NCBI GenBank assembly: GCA_022432975.1
Contig: CM039515.1
Location: forward strand, 23,206,923 to 23,270,922
Direction: 5' to 3'
DNA: 64,000 nucleotides
DNA from: Begonia masoniana
Lineage: Eukaryota > Streptophyta > Magnoliopsida > Cucurbitales > Begoniaceae
Shown: in pieces, positions 57,600-64,000 of the stretch
How the letters are laid out: every line of letters starts with the position of its first letter
Position numbering within the stretch: position 1 is the stretch's first letter
Notes under the pieces: generated by a model
Told to the model about the DNA's origin: nothing
Databases searched by the model: none
Seen by the model: the letters and a program-made list of their open reading frames with translations, nothing else
Program-made: the position numbers and the translations under genes

Positions 57600-57845
57600 A
57601 TTGAAGTATTGGGGATCGCTGCTTAAGCGATCGATCTCTGCAAACTGCAGAGATCGATCGCCGCCCTTATGTAGGTAAGCAGCGATTGATCTCTGCAGTT
57701 GGCAGAGATCAATCGCCCCTGGTTGCTGCATGCATTACAGCATGCAGCGATCGATCTCTGCAAGTTGCAGAGATCGATCGCTGCAACGCATTTTGCATGC
57801 AGCGATTGATCTCTGCAGCTGGCAGAGATCGATCGCTGCCTCTAT
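57600..57845. repeat. Array of four GATCGATC-type hairpins in LTR D
   Basis: Four consecutive inverted repeats of the form GCGATYGATCTCTGC...GCAGAGATCRATCGC. One has T/A in both arms (about 57680-57716), another C/G in both (about 57749-57782, 17-bp arms). Matched changes preserve pairing. Confidence 0.95.
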
Positions 57846-58047
57846 TTTCAGGGGCTTAATCCCGATTTTGCCCTCCCGTTTTCTGAATTGTTTTAAATGA
57901 ATTTTATTAAATGTTTTAAGAATTTATATATTAAAGGTTTTGTTTTAAGAAATTTCAAAGTTCGATTTCAATTCCGTTTTCAGTTCTGTTTTCAATTTCA
58001 GTTTAGATTCCGCGTAAGGTTTTATTAAAGTAATATGTATATAAAAA

Positions 58048-58078
58048 AAAAAAAATAATAATAATAATAATAATAATA
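58048..58078 (+). repeat. A-run and (ATA)n microsatellite
   Basis: Simple repeat aaaaaaaataataataataat close to the 3' end of LTR D. Confidence 0.95.
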
Positions 58079-61000
58079 CGGGAAATACGGGTACAGCTTT
58101 AGGGGTGTTACATATACTACTCCTGTCGATGACATCAGCCGGATGATTTACTCATCGGATCAAAACAACACTACTCACATCATCCGATAGACTTTACCCT
58201 AAAGACAGGAAACCTTAACTTATTAAATGACTTCTACTGACAGAAAACATCCATCGGTGGGCAAACACCTTTGACATTTACCCATAGAGGACATCCAAAT
58301 TTTACACACTCTCGTCATGGCAATATAATCCTACTCTAACTTAAACATAAACTCAATCTGAGTATACATAGTGGAAGACTTCATTAAAACATACCATCAC
58401 ATATATATAAATTCTCAAAATCATTCCCGAGCTCAGAAGCTAAAACAGGTAATATCTGAAAATATAACGCTCTTAAGAGAAACCTCATCCTACTTAGAAA
58501 TTGTATCAGTCATATTCTAGTATCTAATGACATAAGATAACTTGTCCTATTTTAACCTCAGTTTTCATAATCCTTACTGACATCACATGAGCAGTAACCA
58601 CGGGTCATAATCGCCTTTTCCAGCCACGCACAGTCACCCTGAGCACCATCCAGCAACCAGCCTTAGACTTCCTCATTGAACTTGGAATCCTCACCTGTTA
58701 ATTCTTCACCTACATCATAAGGTTTAAACTATAAGCCTAATGCTTAGTAAGGAATGCAATGCTAACACATATGCATGAATGCACAGTTTAAAGAAACGCA
58801 TGCTTATGAATCTTTTCTTGTTCTTGTTCTTGTTCATATTCATGTTCATATTCATCATTCATATTCATCATTTACATTGTATGGATTAAGAGAGGATTTG
58901 TGCCGGTAAAGGGGGTTCGACAGTGAAAGTGTACATAGTCCCTTGCGGGTCGTATTCTTGGTCCCTCTTTTGGACAGTGACATACGCCAAACCGCCCCCA
59001 ACCCTCTCATAATCCATGTTGCATAGGTTTCATATTCATATCTTGTTCATGAAAGAAAACATGCACTTAAAACACTTTCATATGCATGAGAAACATTCGT
59101 GATGCATGAGTAGGGATACTCTTAGTTCATCAATCTACTGAACAGGTCACACATCTAACAAGGATCATTCTTACAGTTCAAGTATCGTAACTAAAAGACA
59201 AAACCTCAGATAATCTTTAAACAGCGAAAGACAACTTCTAACTAGTACCCCTGTGATGTAGGACCCTAATGGTCGGGCAATCCTACACATTCACTTACCT
59301 GGTTTCCTGAGCAATTTTGAGTACTTCTCTTCAGACTTCCTCACCTAAAGCATTCAACATTGTAAAGTTAAAACAACATCCTAAAAGTTCTAATCAAGAG
59401 TCACCCTAGAATCTAACGTATATATATATAAGTCCTTTAGCCGAGCACTCTGTGTGCGTAGTCTAAATTTCCAGAATCAAAATAACCAGATTTGGTCTAG
59501 AACTATTCCCAATCAGTTATAATAAAGTCCAGAATCGAATCGGAGATACCTTTATTAAACTCAGGTTATAAACGTTACTACCATTATTCTGTCATTGAAG
59601 AATCCGAAATCCCAGCTCCAGCAAAAACAGAGCTCAATGTAAACAACCAGTAACTACATTGCTAAAGTCTTACTTAGAGTGTGGATTGTCAGGGTGGAGG
59701 CTGAAGAATCAGTTGCCGATGAGAGAGTCGCTGGCAGAGGGAGACAGCTCGGGGAATGAGAGAACGCAGAAGGGAATGTCGGCTACAGTGAGATTTTGGT
59801 GAGGTTTAAGAGTTTCCACTTTCTATTTATATTAAATCCAATCATCCTTAATTACAATTTTGCCACCCAACCTAGATTTTCAACACAAGTAATTAATTAA
59901 GTCTTGGCATAAATTTCAAACCGAAAAGGGCAAAATAAACATGACCGTTAAAACAGTTAAAATCACCTGGTCAAACTTGTCGGGTGTTACAATTTATGTT
60001 TCAACATATCATTTCATTGTTGTTTTACTTACTTAGCATTAGGCTAATAGATGAGTTTTGTGATGTAGGTGAAGAAGTTTCAGCAGGTGGGTTCTCTGAG
60101 TATGTTGAGGGCTAGGCTGGTTGGAGGAGTACATTCACGCATCGACTTGACAATCTGATGAGGCGGTTTAACTAATGTCAGTAGGTGTGAAAGTCTAGTT
60201 AACAATGGTTCAGTTTTTGGTATGCTAAGAATGTTAATGATAGCAGGAGTTTAATGTTTTTATTAATTTTGGAGCTTTTCTGATTACGAAAAACACGGTT
60301 TGGTTTTAGTTGTAGATTTTTATTGTGGATTTATGTGGTTTTGAATAGCTACTATTGAAATTTACAAGTTCTTTTAATAAGCAAAGTCGTCTGTTTGTTT
60401 AGAGTGTTACTGTGCACCGGTGGATGTAGTCTATCGGTGGATGTAATCTATCGGAGGATGTAGTCTATTGGTGGATGTAGTCTATCGGTGGATGTAGTCT
60501 ATCCGTGGATGTTGTCTTTTTATGATCGGTGGATGTGAGTAATAAGTTTTGTCATTTTGTGATCGGTGGATGTGAGTAATAGGTTTTTGTCGTTTTGTGA
60601 TCGGTGGATGTGAGTAATAAGTTTTTTTGTCGTTTTTGGGATCACTGGACGTGGGTAATAGATCTTGTCGTTTTGTGATGGATGGGTGTGAGCGGTAGAT
60701 GTGGTTAGTAATCTTGTCGTTTTGTGACCGGTGGACGTGTGTAGTCGACGCGTCGTTCGACTGATGTGACCGGTGGAAGTGTGTAGTCGACGTGTCGTTC
60801 GACTGACGTGGGCGGTGGGTGTTCGTTGTAGAAGACGTATTCTGTCTCTACGTCCACCGCTGAGGTTATTTTGTTTCTGCTTCTGCCGCTAACACTGTTT
60901 AGCGGTGGATGCCTTTTGTTTCTATTTCTATCGCTGGAACTGTTCAGCGGTAAATGTGTTCTGTTTTGTTTGTTTTCTTTCAACCAATTGTCTTTAATAT

Positions 61001-61437
61001 TTTAATTAATAAATAAATGTCGTTTTATACAAATGAATTTCCGCTGCAAGTTTTACCATTTTAAGGGTCAAACTGTAACACCCAGCTTTATGGGTTTTGG
61101 ATCTTAGTAATATAAATACGTTTTTTTGTAATAATAGTAAATTAAATCCGTTTTACGAACGGAAAGTTTTATTAAAGCCCTAGAAATAAATCGGAATTAT
61201 TGATGAGATAAGGAAATTTGGAGAAACGGATCGATGAATCAATTAACGAAATCAGAGGAAGATTAATAGAAAATTTACTAAGGGACAAAACTCTCATTGG
61301 ATAGGTTAAATTCTATTAAAAACATAAAATCACTCTCTCTCTTCAACACTTAACGACTTCCATCTTCGAAATAATCTTCCTGAGCTCTCTGGCGATTTTG
61401 GCTCCCAGTCGACGAGTGCCTAAAGCCGACGCCGATT

Positions 61438-63985
61438 TGTAATATCCGGCCTGTACAAGTTTTTGGATTTAATATATTATTCAATATATTATTATATAAT
61501 GGCATTTTTGGTAAATATGTCAAATCAAGTAAGTTTCGCAAACGGAAAGCGTCATGATGATCCTAACGAATAATTGGAATTTTAAGAAAATTACGAGAAT
61601 TTTCGGAGTTTAAACGCTATATTTCGAGTAATTGTGTTTCTCGAAACTTAAAGGACGTTTTAGTAAAAATAGTAAATGAAGTCCAAATTGCGAACGGACA
61701 GTTTTAATAAAGCCCTGGTGATAAATATGAGTTATTGGCAAAATATGGAATTTTCGAGAATCCGAATCGTTGGACGATTAACGAAACGAACGACGAAACG
61801 AATTGAATTAAGTGAGAAGGGCAAAATGGTAATTTGAAAAGCAATTTTTATTTAAACATCACAAATTCTTTCTCTCCCTCACTTTCTCTCTTTTCTTCTC
61901 TGGATCGCACGACAGAGAGCTCCCTCCTCTCTCGGCCGCCGACGACTTCTCACGATCCGACTCCGTTTCTCCTCCCGTTCATTCCGATTTCTTCACGGTT
62001 TCTCCTCCTCTCGCTACCCTAGGTATGCAGCTTCAGTCTTTGAGCGTTTATTTTGAGTTTTACGGAGATTTAGTTAATTAGGGTTTCGATCGATTTTCGT
62101 TAAAAATGCGAATTAGGGTTCGTAATTAATAGGTTAACCTTGATTAAGTACGTATTGAACGTATTGGACATTATTGGACGAAGAAAAATCAATTTGAGAA
62201 AAAGTTAAAAATTGGTAAATTTCCGAGTTTTTGAGAAAAACTCGTTAATCGGAATTCCAGGTTATCGAGCATTATGTCGTTGTTAAATACTTCGAATTAT
62301 TAAGTTGGAATTTTAGGAAATTCATTAGTTAAGGATTTCGTAATTTGGACGTTTATAGTTTAAATTGGTTTTAACTACGAATATCGTGTTTTCCTCAGAC
62401 ACACGACTCCCGTGATCGAAGCTTGAGATTCTGCGCGCCCAAGGTAAGTCTCCGTGACTTACTCTGACCAATCGGTCTACACTATACTTCGATGTCGTAT
62501 CGAGGATCCCTAAGGAATTGTTTGCTTTAAATCGCTTTCGGTTGGGTAGCTAGGTTTAAATTGTTATAGGTTACTCTATTTTGGTCTTGATGGTATATAT
62601 GTTGATTGTTTACTTTCTGTCTATATCTGTTCATGCATCACGTATTTCAAATGTCATGAAAACGAATTTCTGCACGCGTTTTAAGAAAAGAAATGAACAT
62701 CTGTAATTAATCTACGTAATCTGTATCTGGTTACGCGAGATGGGGCTCAGGCATGGCTGTAGGGTTTGTGAGCATGTACCCCCCCCTCTAAATCGAAAGT
62801 GGTAGTCCGACCGCGGGATGTATCCTTTCCATTTATAGGGCTAATATCTCGGTAACAATCTGTCTGCGATGTAAAGAATCTGTATCTGTATATGAATCTG
62901 AAATCTGCATGTTTTTCTGAATGGCATACGCACGCACGCATCTGCATTTACGTAGCTTACTGAGATTTCAATATCTCATATGTGTCTGTATGGTGTAGGT
63001 GACGTTCTAGGTTACGTTGACCCAGGTGAGGATGATATTCCTCCTCCTGATGTAGGAGCAGCTGATGGATGATGCTCGTGGGAGTGCGCTGGGTAGTCGA
63101 GGCGCGATATGACCCGTGGGGGATGTATGTATGGACTCTGGGGTTATTTTGAGATGTTTTGAACTGATAATCGTATAGAGTATTTTAGGTTGTTTGGATC
63201 TGGATAGGAGTTAGAAAATATTTTGGTAATTGTATGTAAAACACTTTGGTTTAAACTGTTTTGATAAACGTTATGAAATGTTTTGATTCGTTTTGGGATT
63301 GGTACGGGTAAGCTCGGTTTTTAGAGCTATCCACACAGTTTGACTTCGCAAAGTCTGCTGTAAGTCGGTTGAGTTAAAATATAAGTCGAGTGGGTTTAAA
63401 GAGGAGAAAAAGATGAGAAAGGGATAAGAAATAGGAAATTGGGTAAAGAATTTGTGAAGGGGTTTCTCTCTGGAAATTTCATTTCCAGAGAGCTAAGTAT
63501 TTTGCCAAGCCTTTTGATGAAGGCAATGGCGACTGGAGGCAACGACTGCATAAGGCAGGCAGGCAGCGACTGATCGCTGCAAGGCAGCGATCAGGTGCGC
63601 TGCCAGTAGCGCTCATGCGCTGCATAATGCAGCGACTGATCGATGCGCTGCATAATGCAGCGACTGATCGATGCGCTACATTATGCAGCGCACGCAGCGA
63701 TCGAGCACTGCAAATTGCAGCGCCCGGTCGCTGCTGCCTTATCGAGGGCAGAATTCCGATTCTGCCCTCCCTTCATTTATTTATTTTTAAAAGTTTTTAA
63801 TAAATGTTTTTTAAATTTTATTTAGTTATTAAGTGTTTGTTTTAAATGATTTCAAGGTTAGATTTCAATTCCGATTTCGATCCTGATTTCGATTTCGGTT
63901 TAGGTTCCGCTTAGAGTTTATTTAAAATGTAAAATAAAATGAAAAATTTACACGGTTAAAGGGGTACAGTATTAGGGGTGTTACA
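61438..63985 (+). mobile_element. Solo LTR F
   Basis: A 2,548-bp unit TGTAATATCCGGC...GGGGTGTTACA with TSDs CGATT at 61433-61437 and 63986-63990. Sister of D along its whole length. Landmarks: TATTTAAA (61849-61856), first donor cctag/gtatgc at 62023, acceptor ttttcctcag ending 62398, 45-nt exon-like block 62399-62443, donor AAG/GTAAGT at 62444, stem arms 62477-62487 and 62988-62998, hairpin 63466-63492 and array 63530-63740. Confidence 0.95.
63530..63740. repeat. Palindrome array in LTR F
   Basis: Repeats of gcagcgactgatcg and gcgctgcataatgcagcg (two adjacent copies of the latter near 63615-63665), forming overlapping hairpins. Same LTR position as D's array but almost completely different in sequence. 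Confidence 0.9.
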
Positions 63986-64000
63986 CGATTCCTCCTCTAA

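Larger units (their letters stand above)
55487..58112 (+). mobile_element. Solo LTR D
   Basis: A 2,626-bp unit TGTAATATCCGGC...GGGGTGTTACA with TSDs TATAC at 55482-55486 and 58113-58117. Same family as F. Landmarks: TATAAAATA (55880-55888), pyrimidine-rich leader without ATG, donor-like cctcg/gtatgt at 56054, acceptor tttctcacag ending 56432, 45-nt exon-like block 56433-56477, donor CAG/GTAAGT at 56478, stem arms 56511-56521 and 57052-57062, acceptor-like ggtgtag ending 57062, hairpin 57512-57539 and palindrome array 57600-57845. The ORF near 55856-56104 starts before the TATA box and is not called. Confidence 0.95.
54790..59991 (-). mobile_element. Solo LTR C (reverse), split by D
   Basis: Starts TATCACGACCCCG (TG mutated to TA) and ends CGGGTGTTACA, with TSDs ATTTA at 54785-54789 and 59992-59996. 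About 2.57 kb without D. Minus-strand landmarks: TATA-like ATATAAATA near 59830, ATG-free leader, 46-nt exon-like block 59344-59299, stem arms 59262-59253 and 58718-58709, catccgata tandem repeats (55130-55480) and TGACGTCA at 55380-55387. No coding domain. Confidence 0.93.
53840..61073 (+). repeat. 3' LTR of element B, split by C and truncated by E
   Basis: Starts TGTAGCAGCCGG at 53840, runs to 54789, resumes at 59992 after solo LTR C (TSD ATTTA) and is cut at 61073 by LTR E. The combined 2.03 kb match the 5' LTR closely, including the TATA box (53994-54002), donor CAG/GTAAGT near 54375 and stem arms (54405-54419, 60055-60069). Five 17-bp repeats (60418-60502) compare with four in the 5' LTR. 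It ends before the position where the 5' LTR carries plastid DNA. Confidence 0.94.
61074..64000 (+). mobile_element. LTR E, incomplete, split by F
   Basis: Starts TGTAACACCCAGCTTTATGGG at 61074 within B's 3' LTR; the flank CAAAC (61069-61073) would be its TSD. It shares with D and F the segment acggaaagttttattaaagccctag. It is interrupted at 61438 by F, resumes at 63991 and runs off the window. It cannot be called solo or complete. Confidence 0.82.

Overview
The window is retrotransposon-dominated nuclear DNA from a flowering plant, most likely a eudicot. I see no host protein-coding gene. Nearly every base can be placed in LTR elements of three kinds: Ty3/gypsy chromoviruses of the Tekay/Del type, a Ty1/copia Sirevirus, and non-autonomous derivatives. 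There is also one Cassandra-type TRIM solo LTR, one hAT-like DNA element, one plastid DNA fragment and a 100-base assembly gap. All polymerase genes carry frameshifts or stops. The plant assignment rests on the retroelement lineages, the 5S-bearing TRIM and the plastid ycf3 exon; no species can be named.

Layout. 1-4375: Tekay element A (gag, PR, RT, RNase H, IN), cut inside its chromodomain by reversed LTR K (4376-6366). 6367-6919: antisense copia integrase debris, then the gap (6920-7019), then a plus-strand LTR fragment (7020-about 7815). 7837-about 35830: Sirevirus M, inflated by nested insertions. Its gag carries Cassandra LTR N (8644-9047) and solo LTR L (9735-22846). L contains the gag-only element G (9806-20590), and G contains solo LTRs P (10914-14068) and H (15503-17490). 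M pol (22852-26668) carries solo LTR O. Solo LTR I (26896-28943) precedes the envelope-like ORF3 (29192-32062), which is split by hAT-like element S. Solo LTR J (32281-34421) lies before M's 3' LTR. 35831-38417: gag-protease-only gypsy element T, antisense. 38570-39139: fragment of a second Sirevirus ORF3. 39140-44655: antisense Tekay element R. 45143-61073: Tekay element B with both LTRs, preceded by the tail of another copy, its RT split by solo LTR W (50202-51503). Its 3' LTR is split by solo LTR C (54790-59991), which holds solo LTR D (55487-58112). 61074-64000: LTR E with solo LTR F inside (61438-63985).

Insertion order follows from target-site duplications (TSDs) read directly in the sequence: N TACCT, L AAAGG, G GGAAC, P AATTC, H GATCT, O GGATA, W GATGA, C ATTTA, D TATAC, F CGATT, S 8-bp CCGAGTTC. 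Solo LTRs far outnumber two-LTR elements.

The most interesting signal is inside the LTRs. At least nine copies from several families share one architecture in the transcribed orientation: TATA box, ATG-poor leader, splice-donor-like site, a 45-51 nt exon-like block, a second CAG/GTAAGT-like donor, and about 500 bp later an acceptor-like GTGATGTAG/GTGA. A sequence just after the second donor is the reverse complement of the acceptor block, and the pairing survives coordinated base changes between families. This predicts a spliced, structured LTR leader. Other notable items are hairpin arrays with matched arm changes near LTR 3' ends, and plastid ycf3 exon 3 embedded in element B's 5' LTR.
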